A DNA stretch of 64,000 nt from Bradyrhizobium sp. Ash2021 (GCF_031202265.1 NZ_CP100604.1:3330501-3394500); one strand, 5' to 3'; counted from the stretch's first letter, positions 24,038 through 33,074 are shown. Numbers and translations are program-made. The notes: a model not told the origin generated them from the sequence alone.

Positions 24038-25543
24038 TCAAATCAGCGTCGCGGCGATGAGGGCATTCGCCTGCGGCACACTCTCGATTCCCCACAAAAG
24101 GCGCAGCAGATTGTCGACGCGATCGGCGCCAAGATGCTTCTGCGCCATCAGCCGAAACTTCTCTTCCATTTCGGCGTCGGTCATCGGATTCCTGAAGTGC
24201 CCGCGATGGTATTCGACGCGGACCGTCTTGCGCGGGCCCGATTTGAGGACGACTTCCAGCTCGCACAGATTGAATTCCCGCTCCGTCCTGTCGGCTTCAT
24301 CCGACGGCAGGATTTTGATACGGCTGACGAGGTCGAGCAGGTGGGGGTCGTGCAGATAGGGGTCCTCGTAGTATTCGGGCTCGATCTTGCCGTACATCAG
24401 CACGATGCCCGCCGCATAGGGGATGCTGTGATCGGCGGTTTCGTGCGTCTGCGGCCGCCACTTGTCTGGTCCGTCAGCCATGATCTTGATCGCGGAGTGC
24501 GAGACGTGGACGTTGACCTGCTGGATGTCGTCCGGGTCTTTGAAAAACGGCCGCGCTTCCACGGCCGCCTGGGCAACGGTTTGCGAGAACTGGCCAAGCG
24601 GAAAACGTTTGGTGAAGGCGCGCCTTATGCCGAACGGCTCGCCGAGCTGCGGCGGCTGGACCGGCTGGCGGCCCATCACCTTGAAGAAGCCATAGCGTCC
24701 CTCGAACACCTGGCCCGGCCCCGTCATTCCGTTTTGTGCGAGTTGCGCGGCGAAGATCGCCTTGCGGCAGGCGTCGGCCGCCGCGAAGGCCTTCCAGTTC
24801 GACAGTTCGTCGGCGCGGCCCTGTCGGGTTGCGGTGTTGCCACCGACGGTGATCCCGATCGCGTGGACCATTTGCGGCGCCGTCAGCCCCATCAGGCGCC
24901 CGGCGCCAACCACGGCCGCGATGCCGGTGATGGTCGAATGGTCGATGCCGTTGCCGAGATAGTCAAAGACATCCGCGATCTTGCAGAATACTTCGTAGGC
25001 GAGCACGGTCGCAACGACGAGATCGCGGCCGCTGCGCGCGGAGAGTTCGGCCGAGGTCAGCAGCGCCGCGATGGTATCGCTCGGATGCCCGGCGCCATGG
25101 GTGAGACTGACGAAAGCGTCGTTGAAATCCAGGTATCGGATCATGACGCCGTTGGCGAAAACCGCCAGATCGGGGCTCGTCTTGATACCGCTGACCAGGA
25201 CGGTCGCAGGCTGCTTTGAACTGACGTCGCTCGCAAGCTTGATGGCAATCTTGCTCGGTCCCGCCGCGTAACCGCCGAATGCGCAGCCAATTGTATCGAG
25301 AATGCTGCGCTTGGCGATCCGTACGACATCTTCGGGAAGATCCTCGTACCGCAGTTCGGTCGCATAGCGGGCCAGCGTCTCCGCCAGCGAAACCGGATTT
25401 CTTCCGGCCGTTGCGGAATCCTGCCCGGTTTGCGCCGTCGCCGGAAATCCCGGCGCACCTGCCGCCAGGCCGGCCGTCGCCAGCTGTCTCAGGAAATGAC
25501 GGCGTCTGGTGTCGGGCGAGTCAGTCGGCCCACGACGGGCCAT
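24038..25543 (-). CDS. MmgE/PrpD family protein with TAT-like signal
   Basis: A 501-residue protein. The N terminus carries RRRHFLRQLATAGLAAGAPG, a twin-arginine type signal ending near PATAQ. The rest fits MmgE/PrpD (2-methylcitrate dehydratase-like): RSILDTIGCAFGGYAAGPS, YLDFNDAF, GAGHPSDTIAALL, GITVGGNTATRQG and ADHSIPYAAGIVL. Start at ATG 25543 because AGGAGA is 8 bases upstream; earlier in-frame starts overlap the SDR gene's end. The family includes cytosolic dehydratases and isomerases, so an exported member is unusual. Substrate unknown. Confidence 0.8.
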   Translation of the reverse strand: MARRGPTDSPDTRRRHFLRQLATAGLAAGAPGFPATAQTGQDSATAGRNPVSLAETLARYATELRYEDLPEDVVRIAKRSILDTIGCAFGGYAAGPSKIAIKLASDVSSKQPATVLVSGIKTSPDLAVFANGVMIRYLDFNDAFVSLTHGAGHPSDTIAALLTSAELSARSGRDLVVATVLAYEVFCKIADVFDYLGNGIDHSTITGIAAVVGAGRLMGLTAPQMVHAIGITVGGNTATRQGRADELSNWKAFAAADACRKAIFAAQLAQNGMTGPGQVFEGRYGFFKVMGRQPVQPPQLGEPFGIRRAFTKRFPLGQFSQTVAQAAVEARPFFKDPDDIQQVNVHVSHSAIKIMADGPDKWRPQTHETADHSIPYAAGIVLMYGKIEPEYYEDPYLHDPHLLDLVSRIKILPSDEADRTEREFNLCELEVVLKSGPRKTVRVEYHRGHFRNPMTDAEMEEKFRLMAQKHLGADRVDNLLRLLWGIESVPQANALIAATLI

Positions 25544-25572
25544 CCACAATCTCCTGTCGGCGGACATTGAAA

Positions 25573-26349
25573 CTACCCCCACCCCGCGCTGATGCCGCCG
25601 TCCACCGTGTAAATCACCCCCGAGGTATACCCCGAGCGATCGGAAGCCAGGAACGCCATCAGGTCGCCGATCTCGCGCGCATGGGCGGGACGGCCGAGCG
25701 GCATGCCTTTCTGGAATTCCTTGTAGCGGTTCTCGTCGCCGAACTGATGTTTGGCGCGGGTCTTCAAGAGCGTGACGTGGCGGTCGGTGCCGACCGGGCC
25801 GGGATTGATGCCGACCACGCGGATATTGTCGGCCAGGCTCTTTCCCCCGAGCGCGCGGGTGAAGGCCATCAGGGCGGCGTTGCCGGCGCTGCCGCAGATG
25901 TAATTGGCGTCGAATTTTTCACCGGCCGCACCGATGTCGTTGACGATCACGCCGTGGCCGCGCGCCTTCATCTGCGCATATACAGCGCGGGTCAGGTTGA
26001 TATAGCCGAACACTTTGAGTTCCCAGGCGTGCCGCCAGGTCACCTCATCGATCTTGTCGATCGAGCCGCCCGGGATATCGCCGGCATTGTTAACGAGGAT
26101 GTCGATGTCGGCGGCGTCCTTTGCGAGTTTTGCAAGATCGGCGGCATTTCGGAGGTCGACGGCGTGGGCCGTGGCGCTGATCTGATGGGTGGAGCGAAGG
26201 CGCTCGGTGAGCGCGTTGAGCGTGTCGCCGCTGCGGGCAGCGAGCATGAGGTCGCAGCCTTCCTCGGCGAAGGCTTCGGCCGCGGCAGCGCCAATGCCCT
26301 TCGAGGCGCCGGTAATCAGGACGCGCTTGCCGCGTAAATGCAGATCCAT
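25573..26349 (-). CDS. Short-chain dehydrogenase/reductase with atypical catalytic residues
   Basis: A 258-residue Rossmann protein with GASKGIG (14-20), LVNNAGDIPGG (near 85-95), INPGPVGTDR and a C-terminal YTSGVIYTVDGGISAGWG. The active-site region reads Tyr150-Ile-Cys-Gly-Ser154, so the Lys of the Tyr-X3-Lys motif is replaced by Ser, and the usual Ser about 13 residues earlier is Asn137. The family fold is certain but ordinary ketone/alcohol oxidoreduction is doubtful. It may be the next gene of the MmgE/PrpD transcript's upstream neighbour (29 bases apart). Start at ATG 26349, MDLHLRGKRVLITG. Confidence 0.82.
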   Translation of the reverse strand: MDLHLRGKRVLITGASKGIGAAAAEAFAEEGCDLMLAARSGDTLNALTERLRSTHQISATAHAVDLRNAADLAKLAKDAADIDILVNNAGDIPGGSIDKIDEVTWRHAWELKVFGYINLTRAVYAQMKARGHGVIVNDIGAAGEKFDANYICGSAGNAALMAFTRALGGKSLADNIRVVGINPGPVGTDRHVTLLKTRAKHQFGDENRYKEFQKGMPLGRPAHAREIGDLMAFLASDRSGYTSGVIYTVDGGISAGWG

Positions 26350-26521
26350 GGGAATGCTCGCTTGCTGGGGGATGTCGGCAGGTCGGCTGAATTGGTAAGC
26401 GGCCGGTGGTGTGGTGGTCAACTTTGCAGTGCAGCGTTGCGCCACGGCAAGGTTTGGTCCATTGCAAGGCCGTCAAATAAGCGGCATTAGCGGCGCGGCG
26501 AGTTACCTTAAGGAAATCCCA

Positions 26522-27595
26522 ATGAGCAAAAAGCAGTATCGGATCGCGGTCATTCCCGGCGACGGCATCGGCAAGGAAGTGGTCCCGGAAGGCCTGCGCG
26601 TGCTGGAAGCGGCCGCGAAAAAGCACGGCGTGGCCGTGCATTTCGACCATTTCGACTTCGCGTCCTACGACTATTACGAAAAGCACGGCGAGATGATGCC
26701 GGAGGACTGGAAGGGGCAAATCGGCAAGCATGACGCGATCTATTTCGGCGCGGTCGGCTGGCCCGCAAAAATCCCCGATCACATTTCCTTGTGGGGCTCG
26801 CTGATCAAATTCCGCAGGGAATTCGACCAGTACGTCAATTTGCGTCCGGTGCGGCTGATGCCCGGCGTGCCGTCGCCGCTCGCGGGCCGCAAGCCCGGCG
26901 ATATCGATTTCTGGGTGGTGCGCGAGAATACCGAAGGCGAATATTCCTCGGTCGGCGGCCGGATGTTCCCGGACACTGACCGCGAATTCGTCACCCAGCA
27001 GACGGTGATGACCCGGATCGGCGTCGACCGCATCCTCAAATTCGCGTTCGATCTGGCGCAGTCACGCCCGAAGAAGCACCTGACCTCGGCCACGAAATCC
27101 AACGGCATCTCGATCACCATGCCGTATTGGGATGAGCGGGTGGAGGCGATGGCCAAAAGCTATCCGAAAGTGAAGTGGGACAAATATCACATCGATATTC
27201 TGACCGCGAATTTCGTGCTGCACCCGGACTGGTTCGACGTCGTGGTCGGCTCCAATCTGTTCGGCGATATCCTGTCCGATCTCGGCCCGGCCTGCACCGG
27301 CACCATCGGGATTGCGCCATCGGGCAATATCAATCCGGAAGGTAACTTCCCGTCGGTGTTCGAGCCCGTGCACGGCTCCGCGCCCGATATCGCAGGCCAG
27401 GGCATCGCCAACCCGATCGGCATGATCTGGTCGGGCGCGATGATGCTGGAGCATCTCGGTGAGAAACAGGCGGCCGCCTCGATCGTCGACGCCATCGAGC
27501 GCACGCTCGGTGAACGCACGCTGCGCACCAGGGATCTCGGTGGCAATGCGGACACGACCGCGTGCGGCAAGGCGGTGGCGGAGATGGTGGCGTAG
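26522..27595 (+). CDS. Tartrate dehydrogenase / isopropylmalate dehydrogenase-like decarboxylating dehydrogenase
   Basis: A 357-residue beta-decarboxylating dehydrogenase. AVIPGDGIGKEVVPEGLRVL starts the Rossmann-like fold, WVVRENTEGEYSSVGGR is the substrate/metal loop, SATKSNGI holds the active-site Lys, GSNLFGDILSDL binds Mg2+, and EPVHGSAPDIAGQGIANP is the family signature. GAVGWPAKIPDHISLWGSL is characteristic of the tartrate dehydrogenase (TtuC) branch rather than LeuB. It oxidises a 2-hydroxyacid with NAD+. ATG 26522 follows AAGGAAAT; longer in-frame starts overlap the SDR promoter. Confidence 0.85.
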   Translation: MSKKQYRIAVIPGDGIGKEVVPEGLRVLEAAAKKHGVAVHFDHFDFASYDYYEKHGEMMPEDWKGQIGKHDAIYFGAVGWPAKIPDHISLWGSLIKFRREFDQYVNLRPVRLMPGVPSPLAGRKPGDIDFWVVRENTEGEYSSVGGRMFPDTDREFVTQQTVMTRIGVDRILKFAFDLAQSRPKKHLTSATKSNGISITMPYWDERVEAMAKSYPKVKWDKYHIDILTANFVLHPDWFDVVVGSNLFGDILSDLGPACTGTIGIAPSGNINPEGNFPSVFEPVHGSAPDIAGQGIANPIGMIWSGAMMLEHLGEKQAAASIVDAIERTLGERTLRTRDLGGNADTTACGKAVAEMVA

Positions 27596-27609
27596 GGACT
27601 TCTTTCCTT

Positions 27610-27660
27610 CTCCCCTTGTGGAAGAAGGTGGCGCGGACGAAGTCCGCGCCGGATGAGGGG
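27610..27660. repeat. Palindromic intergenic repeat behind the tartrate dehydrogenase gene
   Basis: GGCGCGGAC-GAA-GTCCGCGCC (27630-27650) is a perfect 9-bp stem flanked by CTCCCCTTG and GGATGAGGGG, a sequence type common in Bradyrhizobium intergenic regions. It begins 15 bases after the stop codon and could work as a transcript end without a T-run. Confidence 0.55.
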
Positions 27661-27726
27661 TCTCTATGCGCGGAGAAGACCCCTTGTATCTGCCCATTGA
27701 CCAAAATGTGCGATGGAAGCGACTGA

Positions 27727-27797
27727 GCGCTTTGGGGGGGGGGGGGGGGGGGCGGGGGGGGGGGGGGGGGGGCCCCCCCCCCCCCCCCCCAAAGCGC
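27727..27797. repeat. Poly-G/poly-C inverted tract
   Basis: Nineteen G (27734-27752), one C, nineteen G (27754-27772) and eighteen C (27773-27790), enclosed by the inverted words GCGCTTT and AAAGCGC. It can fold as a hairpin or, on the + strand, as G-quadruplexes. The whole 322-base gap 27596-27917 otherwise holds only the repeat at 27610-27660 and the lead-in to the IS110 remnant. Sequencing or assembly error is a real possibility at such a tract. Confidence 0.6.
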
Positions 27798-27917
27798 GGC
27801 GATGTCGCCCGATACCCCTCCGGCAACAACCGTGGGTGAGCCTGGGATCTTCGCCGTTGTCACGCACGACCGAACAGTCGCTGGATCACGATCGCACGAA
27901 CAAGGCAGGTTACCGTG

Positions 27918-28266
27918 ATGAGGATCATTTGTGGAGTTGATCTTTTCGAAGGCCAGGCTCGATGCGTGCATTGAGCCCGGGGCGGTCTTCGCGAGTTTCG
28001 ACAATAGTGCCGCCGGGATCGCCGAGCTGGCGGCGTTTTGCCGCCAGCATCAGGCGGGACTGGTGGTGATGGAAGCGACCGGGGGCTATGAACGCCTGGC
28101 GTTTTTGTCGTTGTGGGAGGCGGGTCTGTCTTGCGCCCTGACCAATCCGCGCAGCGTCCGCCGCTACGCCGAGTCGATGGGAGTTCTGGAGAAGACCGAC
28201 CGGCTCGATGCCCGCGTCATCGCCCGCTTCCCGGAATGCCGCGAATCCTTGGTTGCAGAGGACTAG
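27918..28266 (+). pseudogene. IS110-family transposase remnant with a one-base frameshift
   Basis: Starting at ATG 27918 the first frame reads MRIICGVDLF; after CTTTTC (27940-27945) the reading continues in the next frame as SKARLDACIEPGAV, then VVMEATGGYERLA, LTNPRSVRRYAESMG and EKTDRLDARVIARF. Removing one T of the T4 run restores VDLSKARLDA, the usual start of IS110 transposases (RuvC-like DEDD domain, first Asp in GVD). The coding similarity ends near 28250 and a stop follows at 28264-28266, so the C-terminal serine domain is missing. It is a truncated, frameshifted insertion-sequence remnant at the left edge of an accessory region. Confidence 0.8.
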
Positions 28267-28622
28267 GGCCATGTGTGGCCGGTTACGGCCTTGAAAGCAG
28301 GTCGGCTTCGGGCGCGCGCGGACTTGGATGCGAGTTGGCGGCGAATGATCCTTCACGCATAATGCAAACGACATCAGCAGCGTTTTTACTGAAGCAATGC
28401 TGACAGGCGATCATCTAACATTCCTTCTTTTGCGGTTCTTGCCGATTTCAATTCGAGTTTAATGCCTTAAAAATCAATTTAATGGTCGTCCCGTGCATCG
28501 TTCTTATCTTTCTCGTTAGCGCTCGCGCGCAGCTCGATGATCCGATTTCGAGTGCTGCGAGCATCCAGTTTTGGTGACGGAGAGCAGTCAATATGAGGCT
28601 CCCGCAAACGAGGAGCCAAACG
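28267..28622. other. Intergenic region, no recognised gene
   Basis: 356 bases between the IS110 remnant and the small secreted protein. The right half is visibly AT-richer than the surrounding genome (for example ATGCCTTAAAAATCAATTTA near 28460), which would fit a promoter region or horizontally acquired DNA. I recognise no gene, RNA or repeat in it. Confidence 0.5.
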
Positions 28623-28868
28623 ATGAAGACGAAATATCTTTTGGCGGCGCTGCTGCTAGTACCGTCACTCGCTACGCCGGCTACGGTTCAGGCGCGAACG
28701 CACGAAAGCAGGATTCCCTCGCAGACATTTGGCATCGAGGGCCGCGAGGTCGCGGCTCCGCCTTGGAGCGCTGCCTGTATGACCGACCACGGCCCGAGCC
28801 AATGCGACGAGCCTATGTGGGTCTACGGAAGCCCAGACTATGTCGCGCGATTCAAGAATGCGTTCTGA
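28623..28868 (+). CDS. Small secreted protein of unknown function
   Basis: An 81-residue protein with a clear Sec signal peptide, MKTKYLLAALLLVPSLATPA, cleavage likely after TVQA. The mature part is about 57 residues, with two cysteines (SAACMTDHGPSQCDEPMW) that could form a disulfide in the periplasm, and an aromatic C-terminal end (GSPDYVARFKNAF). ATG 28623 is supported by AGGAG nine bases upstream; the in-frame ATG at 28593 lacks one. I do not recognise a family beyond short rhizobial hypothetical proteins. Confidence 0.6.
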   Translation: MKTKYLLAALLLVPSLATPATVQARTHESRIPSQTFGIEGREVAAPPWSAACMTDHGPSQCDEPMWVYGSPDYVARFKNAF

Positions 28869-29071
28869 CATTGACGGGAGCTGGGAGCAGGCCATCTGAG
28901 GGAGTATTGAGATGCAAGTTCGGAGACATCTTGCGCAAGAAAATCGCTTGCGTTGCGACGGGTCTAATGAACGAAACCGTCGTCGTTGCCGCCCAAGTTA
29001 ATACGCGCCGACAACATAAGCGCCCTTGTGGTTAAGGATGTTGCCGGACTCAGGGCAACACCGCGGTTGGT

Positions 29072-29575
29072 ATGTTTACGGAACGCGATGTCGTCGGCGC
29101 AGTTGTCGAGCACGGCGGACGACGCGGCGCTGCCTTCGGGCCCCTGTATTTTGAACCTGTCTTGCTTGAAGCAAGACGGGCCGTTCGAACTGCAACGCAT
29201 CTGCGTCTCGGCGTCGCCCTGCCGGTTGACCAACCGGCAGAGGTTCTGGCGCCCTATCTCGACCGACTGTCTCTCGTTGCTGTCAATTTCCCGACGTTTC
29301 GTGACGGGCGCGGTTTTACTCAGGCCCGTAGCCTGCGCGGGCACCTGGCGTTTTCTGCCGAGATCAGAGCGACGGGCAACATCCTACCGGACCAGTACGC
29401 GTTTCTCCTGCGCAGTGGGATCACCACCGTCGAGATGCAGGACGGCGCAGACCCTGCGACATGACAGAAAGCGGCGGACCGCTTCTCCTTCGGCTATCAG
29501 CCCTCCGTACTCAAAGAGCCGGTCCTGTCAGGCCTTCGCCGAACGATACGACTTGGCGTGCGGCGGAATACCTAA
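29072..29575 (+). pseudogene. DUF934 protein (sulfite-reduction associated) with in-frame TGA
   Basis: The frame encodes the DUF934 core: LGVALPVDQPAEVLAPYLDR, LVAVNFPTFRDGRGFTQARS, EIRATGNILPDQYAFLLRSG. At 29462-29464 a TGA interrupts ADPAT-stop-QKAADRFSFGYQPSV, and the family-like C terminus then continues to a TAA at 29573-29575. A single TGG-to-TGA change explains it. The N-terminal part also looks shifted: family-like words (SSTADDAALPSG) occur in another frame just upstream and overlapping, near 29085-29130. DUF934 genes usually sit beside sulfite/nitrite reductase and cysH genes; none is here, so this is an orphaned remnant. Confidence 0.7.
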
Positions 29576-29853
29576 TCGCAGTTGATCGGAAAATAGGATC
29601 TGATCCTGCGACCACTCAGAACAATATGAGCAACCCTAAACCAATATTTAATCGCGCAAATAGACCCGCGGCCTAGATAACGTTCCGGGCAACCACGCAA
29701 CGCTTGTCCCCCGAGGCGACATTATGCGGTCCACGGCGTCGGCTGGATGTGGGCCGTCCATCATGATGCGCTCGTTTGTGGGGAAATCTTGCGCCCAAAG
29801 AATATGTCAACGCGGAAAGAGCAATCGTCGGACGGGCCGGAGGGGCTATACAA

Positions 29854-32800
29854 ATGTGGATTGTTCAAGTAGCCCTCAAGCGGCCTTACACGTTCATCGT
29901 GTTGGCATTTCTCATTGCGATCTTCGGTTCGTTGTCGGCGCTACGGACACCGACCGACATATTTCCCAAAATCAATATTCCTGTCGTCAGTGTCGTCTGG
30001 ACCTATTCCGGACTGCTGCCGAAGGACATGTCCGACCGGGTCATCTACTATTACGAACGCCAGCTGACCTCGCAGGTCAACGGCATCGAGCATGTCGAGT
30101 CGCAGTCGCTGAGCGGCTACGGCGTCGTCAAGATCTTCTTCCAGAAGGGTGTCGACATCGGGGCTGCGCTCGCTCAGGTGACCGCCGTGTCGCAGACCGT
30201 CCTAAAGCTCCTGCCGGCTGGCATCACTCCACCTTATGTCCTCAGCTACAATGCCTCGAGCGTGCCGATCCTCAATCTGGCGCTCTCGAGCAAGAAGCTT
30301 CCCCAAGATCAGTTATTCGATCTTGGCCAAAATTCCATTCGCCCGCAGCTCGCAACCGTCAATGGCGCCGCCCTGCCTTCCCCTTATGGCGGCAAAATTC
30401 TTCAGGCTCAGGTCGACCTCGATCAGCGGGCGATGCAATCGCACAATGTGTCGGCCGACGATGTCGTCAACGCGATCTCCGCGCAAAATTTGGTCCTTCC
30501 AGCCGGTACGCAAAAGATCGGCAAATTCGAGTGGAACGTTGGCCTCAATGCCAGCCCAACTGTGCTGGACCGGATCAATGACCTCCCGGTGAAGAAGGTT
30601 GACGGCACAGTCATTCATGTCCGCGACGTCGCCTATGCGCATGACGGCTCGCCGCCGCAGACCAATATTGTTCGGGTTAATGGCGCCAAGGCCGTGCTGA
30701 TGTCGATCCTGAATGCCGGGTCGGCCTCGACCCTGGACATTATCGCCGGCGTCAAGGCGCGGCTGCCCAGGATCGAGGCGGGATTGCCGTCTGGGCTCGA
30801 CCTCCACACCGTTGGTGACCAGTCGCCCTTTATTAGGGCCGCCGTCACCGGCGTGGTTCGCGAAGGCGCCATTGCGGCGGCGTTGACCGGATTGATGATC
30901 CTGCTGTTCCTCGGAAGTTGGCGCTCGACCATCATCATCATGATCGAGATCCCGCTCGCTATTCTATTTTCGCTCGCCACGCTGTCGTTGTTGGGCGAAA
31001 CGATCAATGTGATGACGCTCGGGGGGCTCGCGCTTGCGGTTGGAATCCTGGTCGATGACGGCACCGTCACCCTTGAGAATATCAACTGGCATCTCGAACA
31101 GGGCAAGTCGCTGGAATCGGCAATCATGGACGGAGCCCGGCAGATCGTCGTTCCTGCCTTCGTCACACTGGTCTGCATCTGCATCGTGTTCGCACCGATG
31201 TTCCAGCTTGCCGGCGTCGTCGGCTATCTGTTTAGGCCGTTGGCGGAAGCCGTCGTTTTCGCCCTCCTCGGCTCGTTCCTGCTGTCCCGCACCTTAGTCC
31301 CGACGCTGGCGAATTATTTGCTGCGTGTGCCGCACCTTGCCCACGGCGCCGATGGTTCCGCACGCCCGGCCGCTCCATCGCGAAATCTGCTGAAGCGTTT
31401 CCAACTCGGATTCGAGTATCGGTTTGAGCAAATCCGCAACGCCTACCACAGATTTCTCTCCGGCGCTCTCGGGCGTCCCAAGTTGTTTGTCGCCGGATTC
31501 CTGGCTTGTACCGTGTCGTCGTTCGTCCTGGTGCCGTTTCTCGGGCAGAATTTCTTTCCGTCGGTCGATGCAGGGCAAATCCTGATCCATGTGCGCTCGC
31601 AGGCAGGAACGAGAATCGAGGAAACCGCGAGCCTGTGCCACGAGGTCGAGCAGAAAATTCGTCAGATGATCCCGCCGGATCAGCTCGCGAGCACCGTGAC
31701 CAACATCGGACTGCCGATCAGCGGCATCAACGTCGCCTATAGCAACACCGGCACGATCGGTCCCTCGGATGCCGATATCCTCATTTCGCTTCACGAGAAC
31801 CACTCGCCGACGGCCTCCTACGTCAAGCGGTTGCGGACCCTGCTGCCGCAGGCATTCCCCGGCACAACGTTCGCATTCCTTCCGGCCGACATCGTTACGC
31901 AGATCCTTAATTTCGGCCTGCCGGCGCCGATTGATCTGCAAGTGATCGGAACGAAGCAGGAAGCCAATTACGCGTATGCGACTGAGCTCCTCAAGCGCAT
32001 CCGCAAGGTGCCCGGGATCGCCGACCTGCGCATCCAGCAAACCTACAGCTATCCGCAAATCAATGTTGCGGTCGATCGGACGCTTGCGGACGAGGTCGGG
32101 CTGAGCCAGCGCGACGTCGCCGACAGCCTTCTGGTCACGCTGTCCGGCAGCGGTCAGGTGAAGCCGAATTTCTGGCTCAATACCAAGAACGGCGTTTCCT
32201 ACCCGATCGTCGCGCAGGTGCCGCAGTACCGCATCGACACCATGTCCGATCTCGCCAATGTTCCGATCACGTCCAATAAATCCGGAACGCCGCAATATCT
32301 CGGCGGGCTGGCCGACTTTTCCTTCGGTCCGAGCGCGGGAGTCGTATCGCATTACGACGCTCAGCCGGTGATCGATATCTACGGCGCCACCCAAGCACGG
32401 GATCTTGGCGCGGTCGCCTCCGACATCCGCCGCATTATCAGCGAGACCAAAAAGGACGTCCCGCCCGGCTCCTATGTGGCGCTGCGCGGGCAGGTCCAGA
32501 CGATGACGAGCGCCTATGACCAGCTCTATCTCGGCCTGCTCGGCGCGATCGTGCTGATCTATCTGGTGATCGCGGTCAATTTCCAATCCTGGCTCGATCC
32601 GCTCATTATCATTTCGGCGTTGCCTGGGGCACTCGCCGGCATTGTCTGGATGCTGTTCATTACCGAGACGACGTTGTCGGTTCCTGCTCTGACGGGGGCC
32701 CTGATGTGCATGGGCATCGCGACAGCAAACAGCATTTTGCTGGTCAGTTTCGCGCGCGAAAAGCTCGAGGAAGGTTTGGACGCGACGGCCGCGGCGCTCG

Positions 32801-33060
32801 AAGCCGGGTTCACCCGTTTTCGACCGGTGCTGATGACCGCCCTTGCGATGGTCATCGGCATGCTGCCCATGGCATTCGCGATGGGTGAAGGCGGCGAGCA
32901 GAACGCTCCGCTTGGGCGAGCCGTCATCGGCGGGCTACTCGTTGCAACGTTGGCCACGCTGTTCTTCGTTCCAACGGTGTTCAGCCTTCTGCATGGCCGC
33001 CACACTCACGCGACCGAGGGCGGACCGCCTTCCGAGCAGACCGCGGAACCTGCCACCTGA
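29854..33060 (+). CDS. RND efflux permease (island copy)
   Basis: A 1068-residue inner-membrane RND transporter. The N terminus MWIVQVALKRPYTFIVLAFL is the first helix, LRTPTDIFPKINIPVVSVVW the conserved post-helix stretch, and LAVGILVDDGTVTLENINWH helix 4 with the proton-relay Asp pair. Later landmarks are GQNFFPSVDAGQILIHVRSQ, PADIVTQILNFGLPAPIDLQ and a final helix bundle around AMGEGGEQNAPLGRAVIGG. ATG 29854 follows GGAGGGG; upstream in-frame starts have no family resemblance. It works with the adaptor and outer-membrane lipoprotein encoded next to it as a tripartite pump driven by the proton gradient. Close paralogue at 57796. Confidence 0.92.
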   Translation: MWIVQVALKRPYTFIVLAFLIAIFGSLSALRTPTDIFPKINIPVVSVVWTYSGLLPKDMSDRVIYYYERQLTSQVNGIEHVESQSLSGYGVVKIFFQKGVDIGAALAQVTAVSQTVLKLLPAGITPPYVLSYNASSVPILNLALSSKKLPQDQLFDLGQNSIRPQLATVNGAALPSPYGGKILQAQVDLDQRAMQSHNVSADDVVNAISAQNLVLPAGTQKIGKFEWNVGLNASPTVLDRINDLPVKKVDGTVIHVRDVAYAHDGSPPQTNIVRVNGAKAVLMSILNAGSASTLDIIAGVKARLPRIEAGLPSGLDLHTVGDQSPFIRAAVTGVVREGAIAAALTGLMILLFLGSWRSTIIIMIEIPLAILFSLATLSLLGETINVMTLGGLALAVGILVDDGTVTLENINWHLEQGKSLESAIMDGARQIVVPAFVTLVCICIVFAPMFQLAGVVGYLFRPLAEAVVFALLGSFLLSRTLVPTLANYLLRVPHLAHGADGSARPAAPSRNLLKRFQLGFEYRFEQIRNAYHRFLSGALGRPKLFVAGFLACTVSSFVLVPFLGQNFFPSVDAGQILIHVRSQAGTRIEETASLCHEVEQKIRQMIPPDQLASTVTNIGLPISGINVAYSNTGTIGPSDADILISLHENHSPTASYVKRLRTLLPQAFPGTTFAFLPADIVTQILNFGLPAPIDLQVIGTKQEANYAYATELLKRIRKVPGIADLRIQQTYSYPQINVAVDRTLADEVGLSQRDVADSLLVTLSGSGQVKPNFWLNTKNGVSYPIVAQVPQYRIDTMSDLANVPITSNKSGTPQYLGGLADFSFGPSAGVVSHYDAQPVIDIYGATQARDLGAVASDIRRIISETKKDVPPGSYVALRGQVQTMTSAYDQLYLGLLGAIVLIYLVIAVNFQSWLDPLIIISALPGALAGIVWMLFITETTLSVPALTGALMCMGIATANSILLVSFAREKLEEGLDATAAALEAGFTRFRPVLMTALAMVIGMLPMAFAMGEGGEQNAPLGRAVIGGLLVATLATLFFVPTVFSLLHGRHTHATEGGPPSEQTAEPAT

Positions 33061-33074
33061 ATGGGAGAAACGAT

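Noticed and set aside
27062..28004. Proline- and glycine-rich proteins reading through the poly-G/C tract
   Set aside because: Runs of Pro or Gly come from the homopolymer itself; no start site, motif or operon context.
29462..29464. Selenocysteine at the in-frame TGA of the DUF934 sequence
   Set aside because: The family has Trp-like residues there, no hairpin typical of a selenocysteine element was noticed and the gene looks degraded elsewhere.
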